Source of the DNA: Hyphochytrium catenoides
Lineage: Eukaryota; Sar; Hyphochytriomycetes; Hyphochytriales; Hyphochytriaceae
NCBI GenBank assembly: GCA_900088475.1
Contig: FLMG01000941.1
Location: 263,054 to 327,053, forward strand
Direction: 5' to 3'
DNA length: 64,000 bases
The position numbers and the translations under genes were made by a program. How positions within the stretch are numbered: position 1 is the first letter of the stretch; the number at the start of each line of letters is the position of its first letter. Positions 32,288-44,886 of this stretch are shown here, in pieces. Under the pieces are notes generated by a model. It was not told the DNA's origin. It worked only from the letters and a program-made list of their open reading frames with translations, and did no database searches.

Positions 32288-34590
32288 ATGAGCGAGCCTG
32301 AACATAGACATTCGCCCATTCGAGCGTCAGTCTCCGGTGATGGGCGGATCGTCATGGACAACCCCACGTCAAGGGTCTTTTCTCGCAGTCCGAGGAGGAA
32401 AAGGCGGCGGACTTTGTCGTATTCTGAAGCACAGGGAGACACCAATCAGGATGACAGCTGCAGCCGGAGAAGAATTTATGAGCCACACCAATCGCATGCT
32501 GGCAGCAATCCCCTACTCTTGGCCTGGCGTATGGTCAGTCCGTTCTTCAGCATCTATTATTGAACGCCAGCTATCCTTTCCCAGGTGGTGGCGCGGAAGT
32601 TGCACTTCTAATCTTTCGTCACTTCTTTTGCTTGGAGACTTACTTCAGTTCACATTTCTATTGTCCCTGCTCATAGCTCTGGGAGGAGATTGAAGGTAAT
32701 CAGTGGGATTAAAGAGGACGCTTATCCAACATGGGATAGTCACGATTGCTCTTATTGCCACAGCAATGGGATGGTTGGAACTTATGAAAGCGTCGATAGA
32801 TGGAGAGTAAGAAACTCCGCGTCGCTGCGTTTGATTGGAGCGTTGCCTCTCGCTCCCGCTAGTCTTTTGTGCTTTTCCTCCCCATTCTCTCTTCAATTCT
32901 GTGTGTGCGTGTGCAAGCCTCTCTCTCTCCTTCTGTGTATGTCTTTCTCCCCTGATGTCTGTCTGTCTGCCCCTTCTCCTTGAGCCCCGTTCAGCTTTTG
33001 CTATATATAGTTGAATCTAATCGTAGCTGTTTAGGATAACCGAGTACGTTGCACTCTTCGAAAAGCATGAGGAACAGTTACCTCTCATAGCGGTATGGCC
33101 TACTTACCTCACTGTGCGTGGTCCCGTCCGGCTATGCATCCTCTTCCCTTCCTGCTCTTCTCATATACGCTTATCTGTTGCTAATTGGTGCACCTTACCT
33201 TTTCATTGTCACTCTCTTCATGGCTGTTGGCTTGCCTTATCTTGAGGGCGCCGAACGCTATCAACGCATGCCCTTCCTTTTTACCAGATTCTTCCTTATC
33301 TAGTCATCCGAGGTCTACTTCAGACTTCTCTTCAGGAGCTTCACGCTTAATGCCATAGCGTCATCTTTATCGCTTTATCCCGTCTGTTCTTCCAGGGTTT
33401 CATAGACTTCATGGTGCAACCCTTAAAGGCAATTTATGCCTTTGCTGTTCCCACTGACGTCGCTATGGAGACCCTCAAACACTACTCTCCTCGAGGAATA
33501 GTTGAAGTAGGAAGCGGGACCGGCTACTGGGCTTCTCTCTTACGTGACCATGGAGTAGACGTGATTGCTTATGATAATAGGCCACCTAGGCGACAGGGGA
33601 GTGAACTACGACAGACGCTGATGAGGAACCAGCCTACCGGGGCCAAGGACGACGAGAGCTACAAGGAGGAAGACGTCAACCCCTACCATTCCCTGGCTGT
33701 CCGCTTCACCTTCACTGATGGCGAACACTTCCAGTACCAAGGTCGTTAAAGTCTCCTTATTATCTCCGCCTTTCCTATCCTGTCTGTCAACCCTCACTCT
33801 AACTGACGAACCTCCCGCTAATTGTTTTCTTTGGTCTTGCTAGGGGAGACCGGCGCATTCACCTTTGTGAACAAAGGCTCTCCAACTTGTCTAACACATC
33901 ATCCAGAGAGGTAGGCTTACTCCTGATCACTATTGTCAGATATCCCCGGCTGCTGGAGAACGACTTTCAATACCTCTCTCTTGCCTTTGTCAAGCATCCT
34001 CTACGCATATGACCGATTATGGGGTTGCTTTTTTTTTTTTAGTGTCGAAGTCCGACTTATACGTAGTCACGTTATCTGACCTTTTTATCGGCTCGGTTAG
34101 GTCACTTCTTCTCTGCTGGCCACCGAAGGACGGTACGATGGCAGTGGACTGTCTGAATTACTACCCAGGAACTATTCTGCTATATATTGGAGAATGGGAA
34201 GGAGAAGCATCGACTGGGATCATAGCGGGACAGGAGGACCAGGACCAAGGTTGCCACCTCGGACAAACAGCAACTAAAGGCTTCCAAGCATTAGTCCTGC
34301 AAGAATGGGAAAGAATAGAGGTCGTGCCCCTCCCTAATTTTCCCTTTTGCAGAGACAAGCTGCGCGTGTTTAGAAGAAAAGAGAGAAGCGATCGCGACCT
34401 AGGGATAGAGAAACATCGATCAGGAAATGCTATCGGGGATATAGGTCAGACCAATGCTCCCAGCCTAAGTTTCATAGAATCCGGAAGTTCCATAGTAGCA
34501 AAGCAGCAAAATAGCAAATTACTTCGAGTTAGGATACTCCAAGCCTACAGGAAGGCTTGGGAGCATGAAAAAAAGGGCTTCTCAGGTTGA
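32288..34590 (+). CDS. SAM-dependent methyltransferase-like protein, 7 exons including a 19-nt microexon
   Basis: Exons: 32288-32533, 32677-32695, 32764-32806, 33035-33092, 33396-33741, 33844-33910, 34101-34590. All junctions keep phase and give 422 aa. Residues 1-80 are basic and Ser/Arg-rich (SRSPRRKRRRTLSYSEAQ). A helical region (exons 2-4) precedes the catalytic core: motif I VEVGSGTGYWASLLRD, then VDVIAYDNRPP (motif II Asp), an acidic insertion, and then PERSLLLCWPPKDGTMAVDC, LNYYPGTILLYIGEWEGE and a C-terminal FCRDKLRVFRRKE. This matches an uncharacterised Rossmann methyltransferase family of protists and algae in which LLLxWPP and YxGEW recur. The substrate is unknown. The C-terminal 60 residues look disordered. 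Its 3' end lies 72 bp from the convergent gene. Confidence 0.8.
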
Positions 34591-34661
34591 AGGTAACGTA
34601 ATAGGCGGGTTACTTTGCAGCCCTTTTATAATAACGATATTAATAGACCTCTAATACCTCG

Positions 34662-37007
34662 CTAGGAGCCAAATATTGAGCCGTAGCTAAAAGACAAAGA
34701 GAGTTCGAAGTCGACGATAGTAGTAGAGGGACCACACGGGAAGGGAGGATAGGCAGATTACATAGTGATATATGCAAGGAGGAGATAGAATGTTAGTTTT
34801 TCGTTCATAACTCTTTGGGAAGCGACAACCCGCATCTTACCTCTCTCTTTGCATGGCTTGAAGCTCGATCATCCAGTCTGAGAACTGTGGGTCGGACTGA
34901 TACTTCGCGATCGCAGCACCCAGTTCCTATCATCATCGCACAAGGATTAGCACTATTTCATGTGACCAGTTCTGATCCCGCTATTTGTATCGAAGGACCC
35001 CTAATCCTTCTGTCAGTTAAATTGGATATAGACCTGGGGTCGGTCGATTCGCCATGAAGTCGAGCTAGTTCATGGCCTGCCGCTATCTTACCTCTCTGGT
35101 TAGCTTGTACTTTGCTCGGATATCCTCCAAAACCTTGGTTGCTCTTTGGGCATAGCGGTCCGCGAAGATCTCTTGAGAACCATTAAGGTCTATTATACCT
35201 TCCTGCACAGTCAGAGGGCGTTAGCTATGCTAATGAGCTAAAGAATTGCTAAAGTAAAAAGCCAGGGAGGCACCAGAGAGCACAGAGGTGGCGCTTCGCT
35301 GCTCACAAGGCTAAGGCTAAGGAAAGCGGGTTTGCAAAGACGCAGATTTGGAGAAGGAATGCTGGGATGATGAGCATCCACAAAGAGCCGCACTATAGTG
35401 AGAGTAGCATAGATCTAGACAATTTGGGCCTTCCGGTCGAAGTCTTACCGCTCTCATTTCTGCCACTACTTCTCTCATGTGCGTGTTCATTTCTACGATG
35501 GTCTCTTTCATTATCTCGTACACCTGAGCATAGACAGTAATCCTTTTGGCATCAAGGAGAACATGACTAGCCAAGAAGATACATAAAAGCGTATACTGAT
35601 AGTGACAGCAACTCCGAATGACAGTTGATGTTCTACTATCCTTTAGTACTCAGTATATGGGACGTTGAAGAGACCAGTCATCCAATATGACAAGAAACAC
35701 TCGTTCACCTTTTCTTTTGTCAGGAACTCCGGAACAACGACATCTGAGAACTCTGCCCTTTGTGCTTTTGCCTCAGGGCTACATTGCATAGGTTAGTCTT
35801 ATGCTACTTGTCAGTGTTATGGTCGCCTACTGTTGTCGTCAGTTACCTGTTCAGGAGAAGGCGCTGAAGTCTCTGCTGACTCTTGAGGACATCTGGATCA
35901 TCCTTGAACTCTCTGAGAGCAGCGGACACATGATCTGAGGTACAGTTGTACCGAAGGTAAAGCTACAGAGACAGGGGAAGTAAGCGGCATGCAGGTGTCA
36001 TAAGAGAGACGGTCTCTGCACTCGAAGGGGTGGAGACATAGAGGAGAGTGTCGGAACCCTAGGACGTGTAGGTACCTCTTCTTCTGCTGCAGTCATCCTC
36101 TGAGTGAACTGTCTTTGAAGGTGCTCATTCATATCCTCTTCCCTGAAGTCTTCGTTGTTAGGCAGCGTAGACTTTTTGATCTTATCTACAGCTTCTTGCT
36201 GCTCTAACTAAAGAGGCAAAGGAGGGAGAGTGAATAGAGGGAGGCAGTAGATTGAAATGACGTGGGGGAGAGAGGACCACGCCGAAAGACCATAAATAAG
36301 ATCAAAGAGCGCGAGGAAGACACTGCGCTGAACAAAGAAGAAGGTGACAAGGTGACAGAGTGACAGACGACAAACTCTTCAGATTGAGTGGGATACGTGG
36401 TGGAAAGGGGAAGAGAACAAAAGAGCGCAGAGCGGGAGAGAGAGAAAGTAAGACGAGTCCCATGCCAAAGCCAGTGAAATCGCCCGTGAGTTACCAGTAT
36501 GCCTTCCATGGCAAAGGCTAACTGCTCATAGATTTCTATCAGGGTCTTCTTGTCCAATGGTTCTGTCCTCCTTGCGCTGCGGCTCCTGGAGGACGAGGAG
36601 CCGTGGTAATAAGCCCACCCAGCTCCTACAAGGCCAGCTACCGAGACGGCAACCCCAGCCACAATGAGGATTGTGGTGAGATCTCCATGGAGCACTCTAA
36701 CGCCTTCAGAGCCTACGTTTCCCCCCATTTCTGCTCTCCAGATCGTCTGTTCTGTTCGCTTTGCTCGAGCGTTGGTTCGAAGCCCTCTAGACTGTGCTTT
36801 TGCCCCTTCTAATGACTTCAGACTCGTCATGGGCTTGCCAGATATAAGACTTGGTAACGAGCAGTTATTGCCGCGTGGAAGAGACAGAGAGAGAGAGGAC
36901 GACAGGCGCGCAACCGCCTGTGGCAGAGGGCGCTGTCCTCGCGCCAAGCTTTGAGCCCTATCGGTGATGGCACTTGCCTGCAGCACTGCTCTCCGTAAGC
37001 GCGCCAT
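34662..37007 (-). CDS. Predicted mitochondrial single-pass membrane protein, 8 exons, unrecognised
   Basis: Exons (minus): 37007-36495, 36207-36076, 35962-35847, 35778-35709, 35566-35449, 35202-35092, 34926-34841, 34686-34662. The junction between 35709 and 35566 is out of phase by two bases, so a small exon or an alternative donor is missing there. All other joins are in phase. The product is about 391 aa. The N-terminus (MARLRRAVLQASAITDRAQS and on) is Arg/Ser/Leu-rich without acids, a typical mitochondrial presequence. One transmembrane helix follows at about residue 115 (LTTILIVAGVAVSVAGLVGA), then a basic Ser/Arg stretch and about 250 helical, charged residues (DHVSAALREFKDDPDVLKSQ, VYEIMKETIVEMNTHMREVV). 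No known family is seen. Confidence 0.7.
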
Positions 37008-37489
37008 TTTGTTCCCTATTTCTCTACGTTGCTTCCTGTCCCCTCCACTAAGCACCAGTTGCCCTCGGGCCGCTTCCAACTACCGGAGCACCGAGCAACG
37101 GATAATCTAGAGAGTCTGGAAGTGAGGTTGCCAACAATAAGCCAGTCTCCGTGTCTGGCGCTTCTGGCGCTGCTTGGAATTCTCATCAGGAACCAGAAGT
37201 GGGAGAAGAGGCAATGCCTTCGGTTTGACAAGCAGAAGTTCTGAGCGGAGCCATAGCGCGACGCGCGAGGGAAGAGAGATACCGTGTGAGACAGATAGAC
37301 AGAAGGGCAGACAGAGAACGAGAAAGAGGAAGACAGAGCGAGAGCAAGCTGTGGAGAGAGAGTACAAAGAAGAACAGAGAGAGGGAGGGAGAGCCAAAAG
37401 ATGAGAGTGAGAGTGGGAAGAGATAAGGGTCCTTGAACAACCTTAATTTGGAGCCGAAAAACCGAAAAAGGAAGCAAATAACAGTCACA

Positions 37490-37666
37490 GGTGATAACCG
37501 AACCCTTGATTCTATTATATTGATTTCTTTTCAATGAAGTTGAGATTCTGCGTTTGGCGCGCAAAAAATAAAGCAGACACTGCCGATAAATCGGCAGATC
37601 GATCTTCATCATCTCATCGAGAGCTTCATAAGGGTCTTGAAGCAGGCTCTCACTTCTAGACTTCAT
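37490..37666 (-). CDS. Candidate short exon or small gene, unknown product
   Basis: An ATG at 37666 opens a frame that reads convincingly for about 50 codons (SRSESLLQDPYEALDEMMKI, then LPIYRQCLLYFLRAKRRI) before becoming pyrimidine-driven. The same frame is open upstream across 37667-37720 (SWPAAYQYLLYFRGLV) after an AATCAG acceptor, so this may be an internal exon. It could belong to a 5' part of the gene at 34662-37007, or to a small separate gene divergent from gamma-tubulin. Limits are approximate. Confidence 0.3.
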
Positions 37667-37770
37667 TACAAGTCCACGGAAGTACAGGAGGTACTGATAG
37701 GCAGCGGGCCAGCTTTTGAGTCCTTCTCCTGATTTTCAGATCCATCAACTCACTTGACTACCTAGGAGCC

Positions 37771-40700
37771 ATGCCTCGAGAGATTATTACGCTACAAGTG
37801 GGACAATGTGGAAATCAAAGTATGAGCACTACCTTGGTCTTAGTATCGATCCTTCTCTTCCGCTTCAAAGCCACTTGGCTGAAGTTCTTGGGATATCTCA
37901 TATCTCACTCTCGTATGACCTCTCACAGTCGGAATGGAGTTTTGGAAACAGCTGTGTGCTGAACATGGCATAGGGCCTGACGGCATCCTACATGACTATG
38001 CCACCCAAGGGAATGACCGGAAAGATGTGTTCTTTTACCAGGTAAATGGAGACGGAGCTTCCAAAAGATGGCCATCTCTTGGGTTCTCACTTGCGGTCTC
38101 CTTTGTAGGCTGATGACGAGCACTACATCCCCCGTGCAATGTGTATGGATCTTGAGCCTAGGGTAGGTCCACATTCGACAAAAGCTGCTATCAGGATTGG
38201 AAGGCATCTCTCTTTGAGCCCAATGTCTTACCTGTCCTTTCTTTTCCTATGGAAAGAATCTCGCTTTCTCTGCGATGAGCCTCTCTGCGCCTCTGCCAAT
38301 CTGTCACTTCCCTTCAAACTTCCCATATTCTCTCCCTTAAATATCATCTTCAATTTTTGCAGTCCTGTCTTGCGTGCTTTGTCGCTCTTTGTCAATCAAT
38401 AACATCGTCGTGCCGGTGCGCAGGTTATCAACTCCATCCAGACGTCAGAGTATAAGAACCTATACAATCCTGAGAACTTTTTTGTCTCAAAAGCAGGAGG
38501 AGGCGCTGGAAACAATTGGGCCTCCGGTTATCATCAAGGAGAGCAACATCATGACTTGCTTATGGACATGATTGACAGAGAAGCCGATGGAAGCGATAGC
38601 TTGGAGGTGAGTATCTCCCTTCGTTCTCCAAGCCTCTCCAGATACTACTCTTTCCATTGTGACACGTAGTGCCTACCTACTCTCCCCAATCCTATAGACA
38701 GACCGATCCACCTGCTAATGCTGTCACTCTATTCATTATTGCCTTCTCCCAGGGCTTCGTCTTGTGTCACTCTATTGCTGGTGGTACGGGATCGGGAATG
38801 GGTTCCTACATCTTGGAGAACCTAAACGACCACTTTCCTAAGAAGCTGATTCAGACATACTCGGTCTTCCCCAACCAGGTAAGTCATGTTTGTAGATTGC
38901 CTCTGGACGAGAATATTTGCTGCTCTGTCTTTTAGGTAGTCCCTCTTCTTGGTTCTTTACTCCGTCGCTGCTTATCAGCTAAGCTTTTCCTTGTCAGCCT
39001 TAGTCTAGCCCTGCTGTGCTTTCCCAACCTACGCTATTGTTCTTCTAATGTCTAATTCGTATCATCAGGACGACGCCCAGAGTGATGTGGTGGTTCAACC
39101 TTACAATTCGATCCTCACCTTAAAGCGTCTGACGCTAAACTCTGACTGCGTGGTGGTGCTGGACAACACAGCGCTGAACAGAATTGCCGTTGACAGGCTG
39201 AGAATAGACAACCCCACCGTTGGCCAGGTGAGCTGTGACATGCGGCGTAAAATGGGGCAGGATGGTTAGTGGTAGGGTGAAGAATGCCTTAGCTCGTCGC
39301 TTTCACGGCGCTTGGGTTACTAGCAGATTGGCGTTGGAAGCACTCTTTGGGAGGAACGTTATGTGAGGGGATGGGCGGACATTCATCTTGCAGATGAGAT
39401 TAGTCTTCTCGGTATTCTCCTCTTCTAATCTCCTGTCGCACCTCGGTTGGCTCTGTCCTTCTTCTGCCCTCAATCGCCGGACGGTGTCCAGCTAAACTCT
39501 TTGGTCTCCACGGTAATGGCTGCAAGCACCACGACCCTCCGGTACCCCGGCTATATGAACAACGATCTCATTGGATTAGTGGCTTCCCTAATCCCCACAC
39601 CTCGTTGCCACTTCCTTATGACTGGATATACACCTCTCACAATTGAACACCAGGTACTGGCGCCTTTCATGGGACTAACGTGTTCTGCGTCCGATACTCC
39701 TGCTGGTAGCTCTGTCTAGCAATTGCATTTGTTTATATGCCGCTTGTATGAATGGTGAGCCGCTCAGTAACCTCCGTCCGGTTAGCGTGCTGGAACCTCC
39801 TCATGTGTCTAGCATTTCGCTTCTGATGGTCGTTTTCTCGTCCTGTAGACCAGTGCGGTGAGGAAAACGACGGTGCTGGATGTAATGAGAAGGTTACTGC
39901 AGGTAAGGCATGTGAAGCACGGAGAGATAGGACTCTAGAGCTTAGTAGTAGTGGCATCCGAAGTCTCCCTTCTTCTCAGGCTGGTCTCACTCTCAATTGG
40001 CTCATCGCTCCAACATACCTTCCTGCTGTCCTTATCCGCTCTTGTTGCCATGACAGACAAAGAACATCATGGTTTCCGCTCCGACAAAGAAAGGATGCTA
40101 CATCTCTATCCTTAATATTATTCAGGGTGATGTTGACCCTACGCAGGTGAGTTAGGGAGGTGGGCAGACGACTTTCAGAACTCTCCACTCTGAGCACCCT
40201 CTGGCCTGGTGTCTCTCTCACTGCTTGGTGGTGTTCTAGTATGCCTCTCGGTCATACATTCCTCTCTAACGGTCGCAATGTTCTCCCTCGGCACCCAATA
40301 TTAGGCTGCCTTGTCGAACGCACTGAAATTTTATACCTCGCCCAGCTCTTATAGTTTCTCTGGCCTTGCTCTGAGCCTTGCTTATACCTCAAAACCCCAA
40401 TCTTAGATCTAGTTAGGTCTTGGAGTGCTTACGGATTTCTTGCAATTCTCAGGTCCATAAGAGTCTGCAACGCATTCGAGAGCGCAAACTGGCTCGCTTC
40501 ATTCCTTGGGGTCCCGCCAGCATTCAGGTGGCTCTTTCGAGGAAGTCTCCCTACGTTGAGACCCCGCATAAAGTTAGTGGTCTCATGCTTGCCAATCACA
40601 CGGCAATCAAGAATGTAAGGCCCTGACTCTAGTTTGCCAAGTCCTTCCTGATGGTGACGTCCCCGACAGTTGTTTCTAGGTGCTCCATAGCCTTTGTCCT

Positions 40701-41190
40701 CCTGCATATATCTTCTCCTCTCTTCCTGGTTTAAGTCTTCTGAATCCTCTCTCTCTGGCGCTGCAGCTATTCCAGAAAACGATTGCCCAGTATGACCGCC
40801 TGCGCAAACGCAATGCGTTTATCGATAACTACAGAAAGCAGCCGATGTTCACGGACTCGCTAGACGAGTTCGATAATGCAAGGTCAGACGTACATCATAT
40901 GTAGTTTTGCCGTCTCCATGTGCTCTGCTACACCTTCCGCAAAGGCTATGTGCTCCTGAAACTGTCTCTTTGCGCTCTACGTCTGCACCGTAAGGTTTCG
41001 AGGTTTTACACTTTTCTTCTTTTATGTGCGTCACCCCCATTGCCCTAACGGCATTTCTGCGTCGGCTACCTTTCTATCCGCCAACTACAGAGAAGTGGTC
41101 ACCCAGCTGGAGGAGGAATATGACGCTTGTGAACGGCCAGACTATGTCACTTGGGGCCAGCAGACAACGACTACGCCTGTCGTCCCATAA
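37771..41190 (+). CDS. TUBG: Gamma-tubulin, 12 exons
   Basis: Exons: 37771-37819, 37929-38041, 38109-38162, 38424-38606, 38753-38878, 39069-39227, 39492-39653, 39849-39902, 40057-40146, 40453-40614, 40767-40882, 41091-41190. All join in phase and give 455 aa, the normal family length. It opens [18 protein letters not shown]. It then shows the gamma-specific [20 protein letters not shown], the GTP-binding glycine loop [17 protein letters not shown], the [14 protein letters not shown] segment and [16 protein letters not shown]. The protein nucleates microtubules within gamma-tubulin complexes at microtubule-organising centres. It has no obvious missing residue. The third-domain insertion and acidic end ([19 protein letters not shown]) are typical. 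The start has only 105 bp to the nearest minus-strand coding candidate, so the promoter may be bidirectional. Confidence 0.98.
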
Positions 41191-41597
41191 GGCCAGACAG
41201 GGGACCAAGATGCACGCGCCAATCAAGATGGGAAAAGCCTGACGGCTCTTTCTAGTCATCCAGTCTACGTTGGATTAGCCTGCAGACGACCGATATCACC
41301 GTTATTTGCTTAGGACGGCTGAAAGTAAGGGAGCAAATACTTGGGAGCTCTCCGGCTATGTGCCACGGTGACCGCTGCGGTTTCGTGACAAGGGCGAGGA
41401 AAGGACAAATAGGTAGAAGGGTTGTCTTGGACCTTAAGGGCCTTATTCTCATAAATAGTCAAGCGCTTGGCTATGCTATACATATGTTATAATAACAGAT
41501 CTAACTAAGTGTGGCAGGCTTCTGTCCGCTTATTTGCTACACGTCTGCTTAATACACCCACTTTCTATCACCTTCTCTAGTCTTAACTCTTAAAGGC

Positions 41598-43966
41598 TCA
41601 ATCCATCTGCCCCTCTCTACGAGCTGACTGCACCTCCTCACTCTCGTCGGTTACCGATGCTTTCATTTGCGCCTGTACTGCTTCGGCGCTCTGGCGTAGT
41701 TGCTTGATGGTCTGTGGAGCTGTATAAAGCACTTCCTCCATCACGTTGCGGCACTCTTGCAACACACCTTCAAAGCATAGGCATACTTAGAATAAGAGGC
41801 AACTATAGACCGAACTATATAAAGGCTGAGGCAGGAGAGGAATGTCTGAGGGCATGCATCCATGCAGAAGCAAAGTTGTGAACAGTCAAACAGCCGAATT
41901 ATGAGGACGATGAAGTATTATAAGGGAGCTAGATGTACAATCTCAATCTGGAAAAAAGATATTTGTAGCGGTGCACGCCTCGGGATTGGTTGCATGGGAA
42001 GGGATGGGTAAGTGGTGATGAATGGCAGAAAGAGAGATGAAGCTCTGAGCAACACTACGTAGGGGGAGACTGTAGCAAGAATTTCCTCAGACATGAGTCA
42101 CGAGGTGCAGTATGGAAACACCAGTACCTCCAAAAGTCATATAAGAGGCGCCCATCTCATGCCATAGTCTATCTAGGGCCAACATTGCTGCACGTGGGGC
42201 GGCAGGTGAAATAGAAGTCGAGAGAGGGTCGGTGAGCTAGAGTGGGGAAAGGAGGGCCAGAGACTGAAAAAGAGAAGCTGAGATAAGTCGCGATCATAGA
42301 GCGACTTGTGAAAAGTGGAGATTCCATCAAAGATAAGGGATAGAACGCAAAAAGGCGTACCGGCGACAAAGAGCTCATAAAAGGCGTCCGGGTCTTCGAA
42401 AAGCTTCCAATAATTTGTGCGCGTTTCTTTGAAAGAGCCGTCCCCAAGCTGTACGTGGAGAGATCACATGGCGCAGAAACGCCCACGGAGAGATTGCAGA
42501 TCTAGAGTTAGCGCACAGGTAGGGGCAGCTCTTCCAGATTCTTACCCTAAGCATCCCTGCCAACAAGCAAGTGACGTTGATCCCCGCTACAGCCACTGGG
42601 TAAGAATCTTTACCTTCTTTCGGCTTCTGCTCCTCTATTATCTTCATCATCTGGAATGAAATAAAGCCCAAGTAACAGAAAGAGATCAAAAACAGCGTCA
42701 GTGAAAGCTCCTTAACGTGGCCCTATCTTCCTCTCCTAATCCAATAGGAGGTATTTTCCTGATAATTTACCTTCACGTTATGCTCCTCCAATGCATAAAC
42801 CAAGCACCTCAGAGCTAACATGCCTCCGCCTCTAAAGTCAGTATCTGGACTGGGCCTTTGAAAGCCCATCAGAAGCCACTCCTCTCCTTCTTTCAAGAAG
42901 CTGATAGGCTCTTGGTTGTTATTGTCAGTATGAGAGTTATGGACAGCATCCCACATCCGATGCAGAAGCTGCTCGTACGTTTCGTGACTTGGATCCACCT
43001 TCGGACGGGAGCAAAGAAGACCGAAGAGGTCGTGAACAAAACTCACTACTATCATCGCACGGTGCGTAAGCCCTCAGAACTTTTTTGAAGCAGAGCAGTA
43101 GTACGGGATATCCCAGAGTCAGGTACTGGGGACGGCGACTAGTCTAAAAGCTTAGTAGGGACAGAAGAATAGTTCAAAAGGAACAGGGCGCCACAAGGAA
43201 TATAAGGTAAGCGGTTGGGAGTACCTACCGGAGTCTGCAGGCTTATCCTAAGTATATTTAGCTGGCTGATGGCAGCAGGGGAAGGTGTACCTCCAAGAAT
43301 TGTGGTGTTGAGTCTTTTGTTTAGCTCCTTCCGCCCTTTCTCTCCCTTCTCCTTCAACTCTGCCATCAATTCTCCTGTCTGCGCCTTCGTATAGACCTGC
43401 TTAAGGGAGAGACTCAAGCCAGAGAAGGCGGAAGAGAGTCTCTTTTTGGCCTCTTCAACTTCTTTTTTCAACCCTTCGGTGGTGGCGGAGGCTCTTTGCT
43501 CCGCAGTCATAACTGTCCCTGGATTGACTGCTTCACAGATCTCGCAATAGTTCAGGAGAGAATTGTTCCTGAAGGTACAGCACGGACATACCCAGAAAGA
43601 ATAACTGTAGCGTTCGCTGGGAGGGACAATATCTGAAGACGAGGAGGGAAGAGATGAAGATGATGGACGAGATGCAGCCGTTGCAGAGGCCACAGGCAGT
43701 GGGGGAAGTGGCACAATAGTTGGCTGCTCCCACCAGGGCGTACCAGCACTGGAAGGAGTCGTTGATGACTGCTCTGACTGCCCAAAGATATCTGTATCTG
43801 CCGACGACGAGGCTTGACTTTGAGGAGGAGGGAGAGGAGATGAGGAGCGCGGCGCGCCGCAGGCTTCACAGAGGGCACCGGGGCTCATGTTGCTGTTAAT
43901 TAGTGTGCAGCGATGACATCTCCAGCTGGAAAATGGTCTACTCTGCTCGTCTTCTGCTTCGTCCAT
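41598..43966 (-). CDS. RanBP2-type zinc finger / ELMO-domain fusion protein, 6 exons
   Basis: Exons (minus): 43966-43229, 42998-42771, 42650-42546, 42448-42361, 42172-42128, 41767-41598. All are in phase and give 457 aa. Exon 1 encodes two RanBP2-type zinc fingers. The first is W15 with C17, C20, C33 and C36. The second is W125 with C127, C130, C141 and C144. A Ser/Pro-rich linker separates them. A Lys/Glu helix follows. Exons 2-5 encode an ELMO domain with the full ELMOD Arl-GAP motif, GFQRPSPDTDFRGGG (including the catalytic-type Arg), then YPVAVAGINVTCLLAGML. The ELMOD proteins of this kind stimulate GTP hydrolysis on Arl2/Arl3-type GTPases. RanBP2 fingers bind ubiquitin, RNA or Ran-GDP in other proteins. 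The C-terminus is a charged helix. Confidence 0.9.
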
Positions 43967-44886
43967 TGCTTTCAACAACCACAACGCACCGACTCCTCCT
44001 CTGGGGTTCCTCGCCTTGACAGGAGAGACAGGACAAAACTTGCTCGCTGTTGCTGAGTCAAGATAACAATCTAATCACTTCCCATACCATCTTTGTAGAG
44101 AGACACAGCTTGGAAACTAAGGAAGAAGCTAAGACCGAGGAATCATGAGATCTAATGCCCAGCCGGGCGATGACAGAACCAGAGCAGAACAGTGAGTGAA
44201 GAGCTGTCATCGGCGTGGCCCACTTTCTTCTGTCAATGCATCGCTTGCTTGATGATCCGTTTTCTGATCAACAAAGGTAACCAAAAGCTCACTCAAAGGC
44301 ACTAAGGAATGCAATGTACGGGATAGAGAGGCCCAACATTCCATATAAGCATTGATTTCATTAACAGTTTTTAACCAAACGGCATCATGACAATCAAGAA
44401 TACAACCACATAGTTACTACTCAGCAGTTACTTTTCCTTGGTGTCCATTCAAGATCTGTGCTTTTCGACCACTCTTAACCAGAATAGAATGGCTTCTATT
44501 TTTGATATAGAGTAATTTGGAAGCCAGGGTTCGTGGTTGAGGTGGCTCCTGTGGCACGTTAGCGGTCAAGATCATAGGGGAAGAAGTCCATCATCTCCAC
44601 CCGAGCATAAGAGTCCCAGAAAGCGCGAGACAGAGTTATACTAGAGACGCTAGACGCTAAGGCTATTAGGGTTTAAGCGGCAGAAAGAGCTATCTAGAGT
44701 ATGTTGCGGACCGGAGCCTCCCAGCGCAATGGAGATCATCGGCTCAGTGGATCTCGTCTGAAACTCTGCCTCGTAATCTCCACGTTGTCGGGCGGAGAGA
44801 CATCCAATACGGCCTCCGCAGACAGACAAGTACCCTCTTTCCTCTAGCTTACACGGCGCTTATCCTTATTTACATCTTAGAGAAAG
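43967..44886. other. Intergenic between divergent genes
   Basis: About 0.9 kb separates the zinc-finger/ELMO gene (minus) and eIF3e (plus). It must hold both promoters. I see no coding segment or distinct repeat. Confidence 0.6.

Noticed and set aside
36204-36494. Continuation of the mitochondrial-protein frame past 36495
   Set aside because: It becomes Ser/Leu-rich, pyrimidine-driven sequence. A GTAACT donor and a TTTAG acceptor at 36208 give a better in-phase exon.
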